Shown: piece by piece, positions 53,721-63,637 of the stretch
Numbering within the stretch: position 1 is the stretch's first letter
Layout: each line of letters begins with the position of its first letter
Source: Runella sp.
GTDB lineage: Bacteria > Bacteroidota > Bacteroidia > Cytophagales > Spirosomataceae
Direction: 5' to 3'
DNA length: 64,000 nucleotides
Assembly (NCBI GenBank): GCA_023254175.1
Contig: JALQYJ010000111.1
Coordinates: 26,165-90,164, forward strand
Notes under the pieces: generated by a model
Told to the model about the DNA's origin: nothing
The model's input: only the letters and a program-made list of their open reading frames with translations
Database searches by the model: none
Program-made: the position numbers and the translations under genes

Positions 53721-54137
53721 GTGAAAAAAATACTCATCATCAATGGCCCCAACTTGAACCTGTTGGGCAAGCGCGAACCCACCATTTACGGAAGTCAAAC
53801 GTTTGAAGATTACTTCCAAACCCTTCAGGAACTTTTTCCCGAAGTAGACTTACATTATTTTCAGTCGAACCACGAAGGAGCGCTCATTGACAAAATCCAT
53901 GAAATTGGCTTTTCGTTCGATGGAATTATTCTTAACGCTGGAGCCTATACGCACACTTCGGTAGCTATTGCTGATGCTCTCTCTGCCGTTACAACGCCAG
54001 CAGTCGAAGTCCATATTTCCAACGTTCACGCCCGCGAAGCTTTCCGTCACCATAGCTATCTTAGTAGCCGCGTAAAAGGGGTCATTGTAGGATTAGGACT
54101 CAAAGGATACGAATTAGCGGTTAGATATTTTATATGA
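53721..54137 (+). CDS. aroQ: Type II 3-dehydroquinate dehydratase
   Basis: The GTG at 53721 gives 138 residues beginning [20 protein letters not shown], where family members start; a TTG nine codons earlier is less likely. The active-site motifs are present: [17 protein letters not shown] (catalytic Tyr in the lid), [24 protein letters not shown], and [17 protein letters not shown]. It performs the third shikimate step, dehydrating 3-dehydroquinate, as a dodecamer. Its stop overlaps the next start (ATGA), so it is coupled to an aminotransferase gene. Confidence 0.95.
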   Translation: MKKILIINGPNLNLLGKREPTIYGSQTFEDYFQTLQELFPEVDLHYFQSNHEGALIDKIHEIGFSFDGIILNAGAYTHTSVAIADALSAVTTPAVEVHISNVHAREAFRHHSYLSSRVKGVIVGLGLKGYELAVRYFI

Positions 54138-55219
54138 TAACCTTCTACCCTGGTCCGTCCAAAATTTATCCTCAAGTCGAACTGTACTTGCAGGATGCCT
54201 ACCAATCGGGGATTCTGAGCATGAATCACCGCAGTCAAGGCTTCATGGATGTGTTAAAAGAAACACTGCGGTTAATGCACGAAAAATTGGCGATTCCCGC
54301 CGATTATTCCATTTACTTGGTGTCGTCGGCTACGGAGGCGTGGGAGATAGTGGCGCAGTCGTTGACACAGCAAGACAGCGCCCATCATTACAATGGCGCT
54401 TTCGGGAAGAAGTGGTTCAGCTACGCTACCCACATTGTCCCGCAAACGTCGGGTTCGCTGTTTCCAATTAATCAAACTTTGCCGTTTCATTTGTTTCAAC
54501 AAGGGGAGGAAAGTGCGGCTTTCAATCGTCAACGCCTCAGTAGTTATGAAGTTCTGTGTTTGACCCACAGCGAAACCTCCAACGGCACGCAAATACGAAT
54601 GCAAGAATTGGCTGAGATTCGTTCGTTGACGCCTGCTCTGATTGCCATTGATGCTACTTCGTCGATGGGAGGGGTGGCATTTGACTGGGCGGTGGGCGAT
54701 GTGTGGTTTGCGTCGGTTCAAAAGTGTTTTGGTTTGCCTGCAGGCATGGGTGTGATGATATGTTCGCCTAAAGCCCTTGAAAAAGCACGACAAGTTAAGG
54801 ATATTTTGCGCTACAACAGTTTGTTATTTATACACGAAAACTTTGAAAAATACCAAACACATTATACTCCCAATACGCTTGGCGTATATTTGCTTATGCG
54901 GGTGATGGAGCAGATTGAGCCTATATCTACAATTGATCAACGAACGGTTAAGCGTGCTGAAAGTCTGTATCAATTTCTTGAAAATGAGACCGATTGGGAA
55001 CCTTTGGTGACAACCAACGCGACTCGTTCGGACACGGTAATTGCGGTCAAAGGGGAGCCTCAATCAATAGCTGCGCTAAAAAAAGAGGCAATTTCGGCGG
55101 GAATTACCTTGGGTAATGGCTACGGCGAATGGAAAAATAATACCTTCCGAATTGCTAATTTTCCCGCTATCAACGACGAGGAAATTGAGCAATTACAGTC
55201 TTTTTTACGAAAACGATAA
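54134..55219 (+). CDS. Class V aminotransferase, phosphoserine aminotransferase-like
   Basis: The 361-residue PLP enzyme opens with [34 protein letters not shown], as in SerC-type and alanine-glyoxylate-type aminotransferases. The Schiff-base lysine is in [16 protein letters not shown], with the Asp holding the PLP ring in [12 protein letters not shown]. It is translationally coupled to aroQ, which might suggest an aromatic or serine precursor pathway, but no serA neighbour is present. The exact amino donor is not readable. Confidence 0.85.
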   Translation: MITFYPGPSKIYPQVELYLQDAYQSGILSMNHRSQGFMDVLKETLRLMHEKLAIPADYSIYLVSSATEAWEIVAQSLTQQDSAHHYNGAFGKKWFSYATHIVPQTSGSLFPINQTLPFHLFQQGEESAAFNRQRLSSYEVLCLTHSETSNGTQIRMQELAEIRSLTPALIAIDATSSMGGVAFDWAVGDVWFASVQKCFGLPAGMGVMICSPKALEKARQVKDILRYNSLLFIHENFEKYQTHYTPNTLGVYLLMRVMEQIEPISTIDQRTVKRAESLYQFLENETDWEPLVTTNATRSDTVIAVKGEPQSIAALKKEAISAGITLGNGYGEWKNNTFRIANFPAINDEEIEQLQSFLRKR

Positions 55220-55266
55220 GGTAGGAATCCAACAACTGATGACTTTTGCTAATAAAAAAGTGAGTC

Positions 55267-55629
55267 ATGGCAGAACGCAAACTAAATTCGACTAATTATC
55301 AAAACCAAGTTTTTCTGGAGGAAAAATGTGCGCTCAACGAACTGATTCACCTGCTTAGCAAGCGCTGGTTGACGGAAGTAATGTTCAGTATCGAAGAGGG
55401 AAATGTTCGTTTTTCGAGCATTAAAGAAGACCTTAAATACATCAGCGACAATGTGTTGGCTGACCGACTGAAATTGCTCGAAAAATGTAAATTGATTACC
55501 CGAATGGAGCACGAAAAAGAAGTGCCTGTGCGGGTAGAATATACCTTGACATCGAAGGGAACAATGCTCAGCGAATGGCTGGATGTGTTGTGCAATTTTG
55601 CCGAAAATGAGATGGATTTTTCGAATTAG
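55267..55629 (+). CDS. HxlR family winged-helix regulator
   Basis: The 120-residue protein is a single winged helix of the HxlR type: CALNELIHLLSKRWLTEVMFSI at about 21-42 (the conserved Cys near 21), RFSSIKEDLKYISDNVLADRLKLLEKCKLI (recognition helix and wing), and RVEYTLTSKG. These regulators often sense redox or electrophile stress through the N-terminal Cys. It lies between the aminotransferase and the NIPSNAP gene, whose transcription it might control. Confidence 0.92.
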   Translation: MAERKLNSTNYQNQVFLEEKCALNELIHLLSKRWLTEVMFSIEEGNVRFSSIKEDLKYISDNVLADRLKLLEKCKLITRMEHEKEVPVRVEYTLTSKGTMLSEWLDVLCNFAENEMDFSN

Positions 55630-55677
55630 AGAGTGTTTGCTTAGAAAATTGTGAGTACACAAAAAGCGAAAGTACTA

Positions 55678-55708
55678 TTGATTGGGGGGCAGCAGAAACG
55701 TTATTTTG
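55678..55708 (+). promoter_or_regulatory. Candidate promoter of the NIPSNAP gene
   Basis: TTG at 55678-55680 and TTATTTTG at 55701-55708 (7 of 8 to the -7 consensus) are spaced by 20, 33 bases before ATG 55741. Confidence 0.35.
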
Positions 55709-55740
55709 AAGCTTCTAATTCACCTAATCGTTTATATAAG

Positions 55741-56514
55741 ATGTTTAAATCAGTTTTTGCTTCTTTGATGCTGTTGTTGATTGGTTTTACTGCTAATGCA
55801 AAACAGGATTTTTATCAAATTAAAGTCTATCACTTAAAAACAGAAGACCAAGAAAGGAAAATAGATGAGTTTCTAAAACAAGCTTATTTGCCGGCACTTC
55901 ATCGCATTGGGATTGCACACGTGGGTGTTTTTAAGCCTATCCCCAATCCCGAAAAACCTGCCGACGAAAAACTGATTTATGTGTTTATTCCGTTTAAGTC
56001 GCAAAATGATTTCCTTAAATTAGAACAAAAGTTGGCGGCTGATAAGGCTTACTTGGCCGATGGGAAAGCGTATTTGGATGCGGTTTATACAGAACCGCCG
56101 TACGACCGCATCGAAACCATTTTGTTAACGGCGTTTGAGAAGAATCCTCGCTATAATTTGCCTCAGTTGAAATCGCCAATGAAAGAGCGTGTGTACGAAT
56201 TACGTAGCTACGAAGGGCATACAGAAAAGATTTCTAAAAATAAGATTAAGATGTTCAACGACGGCGACGAAGTGGGACTTTTTAAACGCTTAAATTTCAA
56301 CGCGGTCTTTTACGGTGAAGTAGTAGCAGGAAGCCGAATGCCGAACCTAATGTACCTTACTACGTTCGAAAATCGCCCCGACCGCGATGCGCATTGGAAA
56401 TCGTTTAGTGCGGACGAATACTGGAAAAAACTTTCGGCCATGCCTGAGTATCAAAAGAACGTGTCTAAAAACGACCAACGCCTTTTGTACCCAACTGATT
56501 ATTCGGATATTTAG
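55741..56514 (+). CDS. NIPSNAP family secreted protein
   Basis: The ATG at 55741 gives 257 residues with a signal peptide (MFKSVFASLMLLLIGFTANA); a longer in-frame start at 55651 would add 30 residues before it. Two NIPSNAP domains of about 100 residues are visible, the first with YQIKVYHLKTEDQERKIDEFL and the second with RVYELRSYEGHTEKISKNKIKMFNDGDEVGLF and ending PEYQKNVSKNDQRLL. These alpha/beta ferredoxin-like domains lack a defined enzymatic role in bacteria. It is likely exported to the periplasm. It lies after the HxlR regulator and converges on the acetyl-CoA hydrolase gene. Confidence 0.85.
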   Translation: MFKSVFASLMLLLIGFTANAKQDFYQIKVYHLKTEDQERKIDEFLKQAYLPALHRIGIAHVGVFKPIPNPEKPADEKLIYVFIPFKSQNDFLKLEQKLAADKAYLADGKAYLDAVYTEPPYDRIETILLTAFEKNPRYNLPQLKSPMKERVYELRSYEGHTEKISKNKIKMFNDGDEVGLFKRLNFNAVFYGEVVAGSRMPNLMYLTTFENRPDRDAHWKSFSADEYWKKLSAMPEYQKNVSKNDQRLLYPTDYSDI

Positions 56515-56524
56515 TCGATAGCTG

Positions 56525-56559
56525 TGAGTCGGGTTGTGCGCAACCCGACTCATTTGTTT
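56525..56559. terminator. Bidirectional terminator
   Basis: Stem TGAGTCGGGTTG / CAACCCGACTCA with loop TGCG, followed by TTTGTTT, lies between the convergent NIPSNAP and acetyl-CoA hydrolase genes. Confidence 0.8.
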
Positions 56560-57844
56560 ATAACGCTTTAAAACGTTCAAAACAGGCTTTTTCAAGCCCT
56601 TCGCGGTCGTCGGGATGAGCAATGTTGATGAGCGCTTTGGCACGTTGACGAAGGTTTTTGCCAAACAAATAGGCCGAACCATATTCCGTAATTATGTAGT
56701 GTGCATGGGCGCGTGTCGTGACCACACCCGCTCCTTGTTTGAGGTAAGGAACAATGCGCGATACCCCTTTTTGAGTCCGTGATGGCAGGGCAATAATGGG
56801 TTTTCCACCCTGACTCAACGCCGCTCCCCGCATAAAATCCATTTGTCCACCTACGCCCGAATACTGGTACGTTCCGATGGAATCGGAGCAAATTTGGCCT
56901 GTAACATCTACCTCCACGGCGCTGTTGATGGCCACTACTTTGGGATTTTGTTTGATGATGTGTGGGTCGTTGACAAAGTCAATGTCTAAAAACGAAAAGG
57001 CAGGATTGTCATTGACGTAATCGTACAATCGTTTGGTACCCAAGGCAAAACCTGTAACGGTTTTGTTGGGATTGATGACCTTGAATTTGTTGTTGATGAT
57101 GTCTTTGTCGACCAAATCAATCAACCCATCGCTAAACATTTCGGTATGGACACCTAGGTTTTTGTGGTGGTAGAGGCATTGTAAGACCGCATTAGGGATG
57201 GAGCCAATGCCCATTTGCAAGGTGCTACCATCGTCAATTAATTCGGCGACGTATTGGCCAATTTTTTGGTCTACTTCCGTCACCGCTCCCCCAAATTTCC
57301 CCTCGTGCAAAGCGTCTTCGCAATACACCATGGCATGAAAACGACTGGCGTGAATCATGCCGTCGCCGTGGGTGCGGGGTACGTTGGGGTTGACTTGCGC
57401 AACGACGTGGCGGGCGTTGTTGACGGCCGAGCGGGCAATGTCAACGGATACTCCCAGCGAGCAGTAACCGTGCTGGTCGGGTACCGAAACGTGAACAATG
57501 GCCACATCGACGGGCAGAATTTTTTGGTTGAATAGCTCAGGAATTTCGCTCAAAAAAACGGGGACATAATCGGCACGGCCTTCGTTGACGGCCTTGCGGA
57601 TACTTTCCGAAACAAACAATGAATTGATGTGAAAATGTCCTTCAAATTCGGGTTTATCCACGTACACATCGCCATAAATCGTAATTGACACAATTTCTAC
57701 GTCGTGCAGACGAGGGGCTTCTTGGGCAAGATGACGAAGTAAAAAGGTAGGTGTTTGGGCACTTCCGTGAACAAATACACGGTTGCCAGACTGAATGCAA
57801 GAAAGGGCTTCTTGGGGCGAGACATAATTAATTTTAGGGCGCAA
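56558..57844 (-). CDS. Acetyl-CoA hydrolase/transferase family protein
   Basis: The 428-residue protein begins with a TTG codon; no nearby in-frame ATG exists before VSPQEALSCIQSGNRVFVHGS, the family's conserved opening. The catalytic Glu is in NLGVHTEMFSDGLIDL; GIGSIPNAVL and GVGGQMDFMRGAALSQGG are the CoA-site loops, as in 4-hydroxybutyrate CoA-transferase and acetyl-CoA hydrolases. It exchanges CoA between acetate and another short acid in the cytoplasm. It is a single-gene unit. Confidence 0.92.
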   Translation of the reverse strand: MRPKINYVSPQEALSCIQSGNRVFVHGSAQTPTFLLRHLAQEAPRLHDVEIVSITIYGDVYVDKPEFEGHFHINSLFVSESIRKAVNEGRADYVPVFLSEIPELFNQKILPVDVAIVHVSVPDQHGYCSLGVSVDIARSAVNNARHVVAQVNPNVPRTHGDGMIHASRFHAMVYCEDALHEGKFGGAVTEVDQKIGQYVAELIDDGSTLQMGIGSIPNAVLQCLYHHKNLGVHTEMFSDGLIDLVDKDIINNKFKVINPNKTVTGFALGTKRLYDYVNDNPAFSFLDIDFVNDPHIIKQNPKVVAINSAVEVDVTGQICSDSIGTYQYSGVGGQMDFMRGAALSQGGKPIIALPSRTQKGVSRIVPYLKQGAGVVTTRAHAHYIITEYGSAYLFGKNLRQRAKALINIAHPDDREGLEKACFERFKAL

Positions 57845-58059
57845 GGTGTGAGTGAGTTGGTTGTTGGAACAATGCTAGTTACCTATCGTTGCTAAAAAAA
57901 TGATGTTGGTCAGAACTACTCTTTCCAAAGCCGTTTTACTACTTTTTATCTACGTAAAGCCCAAGTAGGTCATCATTTTGTACAAAGAATGGGTAATTTT
58001 TGTTTGTTTTGGTAATTTAACGTCCCTATTCAAACACTAACTCTTCGTCTTATAACTTT

Positions 58060-60411
58060 ATGAGCCAAATTTTCCGTGCATTGTCACTTTGTTGCGCTGT
58101 TGTGGTGAGTTCGTCTACGCTATTTGCCCAAAAACTCGCCCCTCTTACCGTCGAAAAAATTATGCGTGATCCCAAATGGATGGGCGTAGCGCCTACTAAT
58201 CCTTTTTGGAGCGAAGACGGAAGTAAGGTTTATTTTAGTTGGAACCCCGATAAAGCAACCAGCGACTCTCTGTACGTCTATGACGTTGTTTCAAAACAAA
58301 CCCGTAAAGTACCCCCCCAAGAGCGTCGTGCGTTGCCAGGCCAATTTGGCGGAGCGTATAATCGGGCGTTTACCCAAAAATTATATACCCGAAATGGTGA
58401 TTTATTTTGGTTGGATATTAAAACAAATCAAACGCGCCAATTGACAAATACCGTTGAAAATGAGTCGGGCGTAACTTTTAGCGGGGATGAAACAAAAGCC
58501 GTTTTTCGTCGTGGATTAAATCTTTTTGCACTGACCTTGGCTACGGGAGAGTTGACACAGCTGACCAATTTTCAGGCAGGAAACAAACGCCCCGAAGCGG
58601 CCGCAGGTGAGCAAGAAAAATGGCTAAAAGCCGACCAATTGGCTTTGTTTGAGATTTTGAAAGAACGCTCAGATAAGAAAAAAGAAGGCGATAAAATTGC
58701 CAAAGCCGATTTGCCCAAGCGGCCGAAGGAGATTTATACGGGTGAAGCGCAAGTTGATAACGTTACGCTGGCACCCATGGGGAATTTTATTACTTACCGA
58801 ACTGTAAAAGCAGCGGCCGGAACGAAGCCGACGATTGTGCCCAACTATGTCACCGAATCAGGTTTTACCGAAGATATTCCTGCGCGTACGAAAGTAGGGG
58901 TGGCCCAACCGACATCGCAATTGTTTGTCTATAACATCGCGCGCGATACGGTCTTGGAAGTATCGACCAAAGACCTGACGGGTATTAACGATAAACCCGA
59001 TTATTGGAAGGACTACAAGCAAGATACTACTAAGGCTAAAAAGCCTGCGGCGCGCAAAGTAAACTTTATGAGCTTGTCGTGGTCAGAAGATGGCAAATAT
59101 GCCGTGGTGATGGTGCGTGCGCAAGACAATAAAGACCGCTGGATTGCACTACTAGACCCTGCAACGGCTAAATTAAAAACCCTCGACCGTGTTCGCGATG
59201 AAGCGTGGGTGGGTGGCCCAGGAAGTTTTTGGTTAAATTGGATTGATAATGAGACGATTGTGTTTCATTCGGAAGCAACGGGTTACTCACATTTGTACAG
59301 CGTCAACGTCGCTAACGGTACGCGTAAAACGTTGACGTCGGGGAAATTTGAAGTGCAGCAAGCACAACTCTCGCGCGATAAAAAGTCGATTTACTTTACC
59401 TCAAACGAGGTACACCCTGGCGAGCAGCATTTCTATAAAATGTCGGTAGCGGGAGGTGAACGCACGGCGTTGACCAAAATGACGGGCAGCAACGACGTGA
59501 CGCTTTCGCCCGATGAGTCTAAGCTTTTGATTCGTTATTCGTCGAGTACGCAGCCTTGGGAATTGTATTTGCAAGATAATCAGGCCAATGCGACGCCGAC
59601 CAAAATCACCAACTCCACTTCGGAAGAGTTTCGTAGTTATGCTTGGCGCGAGCCACAGATTGTGACGGTAAAAGCCGCCGATGGTACCGACGTATATGCA
59701 CGTTTGTACGTTCCGAAAAAGAAAAACGGTGCGGCGGTGATTTTTGTGCACGGTGCGGGTTATTTACAAAATGCCCACAAATGGTGGAGTCAGTATTTTA
59801 GAGAGTATATGTTCCACAACTTGTTGGTAGACATGGGCTACACGGTGCTTGATATGGACTACCGTGCGTCGGCAGGCTATGGCCGCGACGTGCGCACGGG
59901 CATTTACCGTTTTATGGGTGGGAAAGACCTTGACGACAACGTGGACGGCGCCAAGTATTTGGTTGAAAAACACGGTATCAATGCCAAACGCATTGGTATT
60001 TATGGTGGCTCGTACGGGGGCTTTATTACGTTGATGGCGATGTTTACCAAACCTGGCGTATTTGCGGCGGGAGCGGCTTTGCGCCCCGTGACAGACTGGG
60101 CGGCCTATAATCATGGTTATACGGCCAACATCCTCAACGAACCCCAAACGGACTCCTTGGCGTACCGCCGCAGCTCGCCGATTTACCACGCGGCAGGTTT
60201 GCAGGGGCATTTGTTGATTTGCCACGGGATGGTCGATGTAAACGTACATATCCAAGACTCGTACCGCTTAGTACAACGCCTCATTGAGTTGAAAAAAGAG
60301 AACTGGGAAATGGCCGCTTATCCGATGGAAGACCACGGTTTTGTAGAAGCCTCAAGCTGGACCGATGAGTACAAGCGTATTTTGAAGTTGTTTCAAGAAA
60401 AGCTAAAATAA
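58060..60411 (+). CDS. Peptidase S9 family (dipeptidyl-peptidase IV-like), secreted
   Basis: The 783-residue protein has a signal peptide (to about 24, SSSTLFAQ). An N-terminal seven-bladed-type propeller region (about 40-500, blades such as WSEDGSKVYFSWNPDK and LSRDKKSIYFTSNEVHP) caps the entrance. The catalytic domain has Ser in IYGGSYGGFITLM, Asp in CHGMVDVNVHIQDS and His in MEDHGFVEASSW. It should cleave short peptides in the periplasm, of the prolyl-oligopeptidase/DPP class. It is followed by a hairpin terminator at 60439. Confidence 0.92.
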   Translation: MSQIFRALSLCCAVVVSSSTLFAQKLAPLTVEKIMRDPKWMGVAPTNPFWSEDGSKVYFSWNPDKATSDSLYVYDVVSKQTRKVPPQERRALPGQFGGAYNRAFTQKLYTRNGDLFWLDIKTNQTRQLTNTVENESGVTFSGDETKAVFRRGLNLFALTLATGELTQLTNFQAGNKRPEAAAGEQEKWLKADQLALFEILKERSDKKKEGDKIAKADLPKRPKEIYTGEAQVDNVTLAPMGNFITYRTVKAAAGTKPTIVPNYVTESGFTEDIPARTKVGVAQPTSQLFVYNIARDTVLEVSTKDLTGINDKPDYWKDYKQDTTKAKKPAARKVNFMSLSWSEDGKYAVVMVRAQDNKDRWIALLDPATAKLKTLDRVRDEAWVGGPGSFWLNWIDNETIVFHSEATGYSHLYSVNVANGTRKTLTSGKFEVQQAQLSRDKKSIYFTSNEVHPGEQHFYKMSVAGGERTALTKMTGSNDVTLSPDESKLLIRYSSSTQPWELYLQDNQANATPTKITNSTSEEFRSYAWREPQIVTVKAADGTDVYARLYVPKKKNGAAVIFVHGAGYLQNAHKWWSQYFREYMFHNLLVDMGYTVLDMDYRASAGYGRDVRTGIYRFMGGKDLDDNVDGAKYLVEKHGINAKRIGIYGGSYGGFITLMAMFTKPGVFAAGAALRPVTDWAAYNHGYTANILNEPQTDSLAYRRSSPIYHAAGLQGHLLICHGMVDVNVHIQDSYRLVQRLIELKKENWEMAAYPMEDHGFVEASSWTDEYKRILKLFQEKLK

Positions 60412-60438
60412 CCCTTTTTACCACTTGATAACTTTTTT

Positions 60439-60478
60439 GGCAGGTTTATGACTTTTTAGTTGTAAATCTGCCTTTTTT
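60439..60478 (+). terminator. Terminator of the S9 peptidase gene
   Basis: Stem GGCAGGTTTA / TAAATCTGCC (one G-U pair) with a 14-base loop and T6. Confidence 0.8.
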
Positions 60479-60698
60479 GAAAAAAATTCACTTTTAAAGG
60501 TCAAAATTAGTGTTTTCTAGTTTATAGTAATACTAGTTCAGAATAAAGAATGTAATAGATTACATGTTGTTTATGCGCTATGTTTTAGATAATAAGGATG
60601 GTAACGCATATCCGAATGAAGCATTTATTAGACATCTACGAGGTGATAAAGCGAAATTGTTTGTATTAAGTTTCCGCGAGACAAATCATTTTAGTCAA
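60479..60698. other. Intergenic region with a 16-bp palindrome
   Basis: There is no supported gene. ATGTAAT-AG-ATTACAT at 60550-60565 is a perfect inverted repeat. A plus-strand open frame of about 54 codons from ATG 60564 runs antisense into the Rpn gene and shows no recognisable sequence. Confidence 0.35.
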
Positions 60699-61511
60699 TT
60701 AAAGTTCTTCGATTTCTTCTTTAGATAAGCCCGTTGCTTCGATAATTTGTTCAAGTGGAAATGACATCGACAACATTTTTTTTGCAACTTTCTTGACGCC
60801 ATCTAATTCTGCGGTTTTTACGACTTCTTTTACTTCAATATAAGTTAACAAGCTTTCTTGATATTCAGCATATTGAGAGGCCGTCATGTTGGCTATTTCG
60901 GCAATTCTGAAAGCTTTTTCAAAGATAGGTTCTTTCAAAATAGAGGGTATTTCATCAAAACCTTCTAGCTTTTTTAGGAAGTAAATCCATTTATCAAAAT
61001 GAGTTTCCAGCTCGTTTTCCTCTTTTGTAAAGAGTGGCATCTGCAAAAACTTGAAATTCAATTTGTCATAGAAGACATCGCCATCCTGATCTTTCAGCTT
61101 TACACTTCTGAGAAACTTCTGTTTTTCTTCTTGTTCATCGTACTGAAAATCCAAAATAGCAATCATGTAAATAGGAGTTAGGCGAAAATCCCACTCACCT
61201 CTTTTGGCCTGCTCACGGATGGGAAAAGTAGAATAAAAAAGTGAGCGGTCTTTGAAGAAGTTTACTTTAGCTTTTTGCATTTCCACAATGATTTTCTCAC
61301 CACTTTGGGTTTGGCAATGAATATCAAAAATAGCTTTGCGTTCATGAATTAGTTCGGCAAAACTCTCTACATTGCGAAAGTTCAAATTTGTAATTTGGTG
61401 TTTTTGGGGTAGTAGTTGGTTTAGAAAATCAATCAATAAATCTTTGTTGGCATCTTCCCCGAATAATTTTTTAAAGCCAAAATCGGTATAAGGGTTGATA
61501 TATTTAGACAT
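60699..61511 (-). CDS. Rpn family recombination-promoting nuclease / PD-(D/E)XK transposase-like
   Basis: The 270-residue protein starts with MSKYINPYTDFGFKKLFGED, the family's opening. The nuclease motif shows ERKAIFDIHCQTQSGEKIIVEMQKAK (Asp, then E-x-Q, about 53-78). The C-terminal third (about 180-270) is helical and low in conservation, as usual for these proteins, ending ATGLSKEEIEEL. Rpn proteins are DNA endonucleases that raise RecA-independent recombination and behave as mobile or domesticated elements; some take part in phage defence. The gene stands alone with no inverted repeats at its ends. Confidence 0.88.
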   Translation of the reverse strand: MSKYINPYTDFGFKKLFGEDANKDLLIDFLNQLLPQKHQITNLNFRNVESFAELIHERKAIFDIHCQTQSGEKIIVEMQKAKVNFFKDRSLFYSTFPIREQAKRGEWDFRLTPIYMIAILDFQYDEQEEKQKFLRSVKLKDQDGDVFYDKLNFKFLQMPLFTKEENELETHFDKWIYFLKKLEGFDEIPSILKEPIFEKAFRIAEIANMTASQYAEYQESLLTYIEVKEVVKTAELDGVKKVAKKMLSMSFPLEQIIEATGLSKEEIEEL

Positions 61512-61755
61512 ACTAGGCGGATTTTTTATGCAATTTACACCTTTTTCTGCTCAAACTCTCTGTAAAGCAATCATCTACCAACGGGTTTTGTAATACATAG
61601 CCAAAGCAATAGCCTTCGCAAGCCACAATCATCTTCGGCGTTAAAAATTATTCTCCATCTTCCGTTTTGGTGGCTTGGTTGGGCGTTAAAAATGGTCTTG
61701 TTTTGGCTTTTAAAGCATTAAAGTACCATTTTTGTTTTATCACCAAACTAATCAC

Positions 61756-63633
61756 ATGAGAAAACTCAGTTACCTTCTCGTTGTCATGCTCTTTGTTTCG
61801 CTTGGTACTAGAGCGCAGGACGACATTTTAAAAAAACTCGAAGCCATTGCGGTCATCGACCAAAAAGTAATGATGCCTATGCGTGACGGCGTTCGGCTGG
61901 CTACCGATATTTATCGGCCCAAAGGCGATAAACCTGTCCCCATTATTTTCTCCCGAACACCTTACAATTTCAACTCTTGGGGGAACGGTGAAATGCGTAC
62001 GGGAAACTACCAAGCAGCTTACGATGCTGTTCGACGAGGATATGCGTATGTGGTTCAGAATGAGCGCGGTCGGTTCTTTTCGGAAGGTACGTGGGATATT
62101 TTAGGTACACCACTGACGGACGGCTACGATGCCTTTGAGTGGATGTCGAAACAGCCATGGAGTAATGGCAAAATCGGGACGTTGGGTTGTTCTTCTACGG
62201 CAGAATGGCAGATGGCCGTGGCATCGCTCGACCACCCCGCGCACGCGGCTATGATTTCCCAAGGATACGGAGCAGGCGTAGGTAAAGTAGGAGAATTTTG
62301 GGAGCAGGGCAACTGGTATCGTGGGGGAGCGCAACAAATGTTGTTCACGGCTTGGCTATACGGTACTCAAAACGATGTAATTCGCCCCGAATTTCCCAAA
62401 AATGCTACCCAAGAGCAACTCGTACGCGTATCGCGCTACTTCGATTTGGCGACTGAAATGCCTCCTGTCGATTGGTCGAAAGCCTTGCGTCACTTGCCCG
62501 TTTCGGACATTATCAAAAATGTAAACGGACAACAGGGGGTGTACGAAAAGATGATTCGCCGCAAACCCAATGACCCTGAGTGGTTTAAGGGTGGCCTGTA
62601 TCACGACAATATGCCATTCAATAAGCCGAGCTACTGGTTTGTGTCGTGGTACGATGTGTCGTCGAGTCCTAATTTGGCGTTGTTTAACCACGTTCGTAAA
62701 AATGCCAAAACCAAAGAAATTGCGGATAATCAGTTTTTAGTCATTGCTCCGACGCTCCACTGTGCGTACAAACGCGCAACCGAAAATACCGTAGTGGGCG
62801 AACGCAGCGTGGGCGATGCCCGTTTGGACTACGACAGTATGACCTACGGCTGGTTTGACCTTCATTTGAAAGGAGAAGCCAATGGTTTTGCTGAAAAAAC
62901 GCCCCGCGTTAAGTACTACACCATGGGGTCAAATAAATGGCAATCGTCGGATACGTGGCCGCCTGCCAATGCCGAAATGACGACCTATTATTTGAACAGC
63001 GGTGGCCGCGCCAATAGCTTGCATGGAGACGGGAAATTGACAACGCAGCCTTTGACGAAAGACGATAAAATGGATTCATTCACCTACGACCCGGCGTATC
63101 CAGTGCCTTCGTACGGGGGAAATGTGTGCTGTACGGGAAATGCCGTTCAGGGTGGTTCGTTTGACCAACACCAAATGGAATCGCGGAATGATATTTTGGT
63201 GTACACCACTGAACCGTTCAAAGATGGGGTAGAGGTGACGGGTTCTATTGAAACGACGTTGTACGTGTCTTCAGACGCGAAGGATACCGATTTTACGGTG
63301 AAAATCTTGGATGTATATCCTGATGGTAAAGCGTATAATTTGGACGAAACTATCTTGCGGGCGCGTTACCGTGAAGGTTTCGATAAAGAGGTAATGATGG
63401 AAAAAGGCAAAGTCTATCAACTTACCCTCAGCCCGATGTCCACTTCCAACTATTTTGCTCCAGGCCATAGCATTCGGATTGAGGTTTCGAGCAGTAATTT
63501 TCCTCGTTTTGAACGAAATTTGAACACAGGTGGTAATAACTATGATGAGAAACAAGGCGTAGTGGCGCATAACCAAATTCACCATTCTACGCTTTACCCA
63601 TCACAAATTCGTTTACCAATCGTAAAAAAATAA
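61756..63633 (+). CDS. CocE/NonD family hydrolase (X-Pro dipeptidyl-peptidase S15 type), secreted
   Basis: The ATG at 61756 gives 625 residues with a signal peptide ([21 protein letters not shown]); a TTG eight codons earlier is less likely. The S15 domain begins [18 protein letters not shown]. The nucleophile elbow reads [14 protein letters not shown] where related enzymes have GxSxG; the conserved Ser is retained but the last Gly is Thr. The C-terminal jelly-roll (DUF/X-Pro C domain, about 470-625) shows [29 protein letters not shown]. It hydrolyses esters or N-terminal peptides; substrate unknown. Confidence 0.85.
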   Translation: MRKLSYLLVVMLFVSLGTRAQDDILKKLEAIAVIDQKVMMPMRDGVRLATDIYRPKGDKPVPIIFSRTPYNFNSWGNGEMRTGNYQAAYDAVRRGYAYVVQNERGRFFSEGTWDILGTPLTDGYDAFEWMSKQPWSNGKIGTLGCSSTAEWQMAVASLDHPAHAAMISQGYGAGVGKVGEFWEQGNWYRGGAQQMLFTAWLYGTQNDVIRPEFPKNATQEQLVRVSRYFDLATEMPPVDWSKALRHLPVSDIIKNVNGQQGVYEKMIRRKPNDPEWFKGGLYHDNMPFNKPSYWFVSWYDVSSSPNLALFNHVRKNAKTKEIADNQFLVIAPTLHCAYKRATENTVVGERSVGDARLDYDSMTYGWFDLHLKGEANGFAEKTPRVKYYTMGSNKWQSSDTWPPANAEMTTYYLNSGGRANSLHGDGKLTTQPLTKDDKMDSFTYDPAYPVPSYGGNVCCTGNAVQGGSFDQHQMESRNDILVYTTEPFKDGVEVTGSIETTLYVSSDAKDTDFTVKILDVYPDGKAYNLDETILRARYREGFDKEVMMEKGKVYQLTLSPMSTSNYFAPGHSIRIEVSSSNFPRFERNLNTGGNNYDEKQGVVAHNQIHHSTLYPSQIRLPIVKK

Positions 63634-63637
63634 CAAG

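Noticed and set aside
53609..53806. Plus-strand open frame of 65 codons before and across the start of aroQ
   Set aside because: No recognisable protein pattern and it overlaps the first codons of aroQ in another frame.
61518..61630. Minus-strand frame of 37 codons before the Rpn gene (contains MIVACEGYCFGYVLQNPLV)
   Set aside because: It looks protein-like, but I recognise no family and the frame opens directly after a stop; it could be a remnant, but evidence is too thin to annotate.
61637..61693. Direct repeat GGCGTTAAAAAT at 61637 and 61682
   Set aside because: Twelve bases only, two copies, with no element between them; chance or local slippage is enough.
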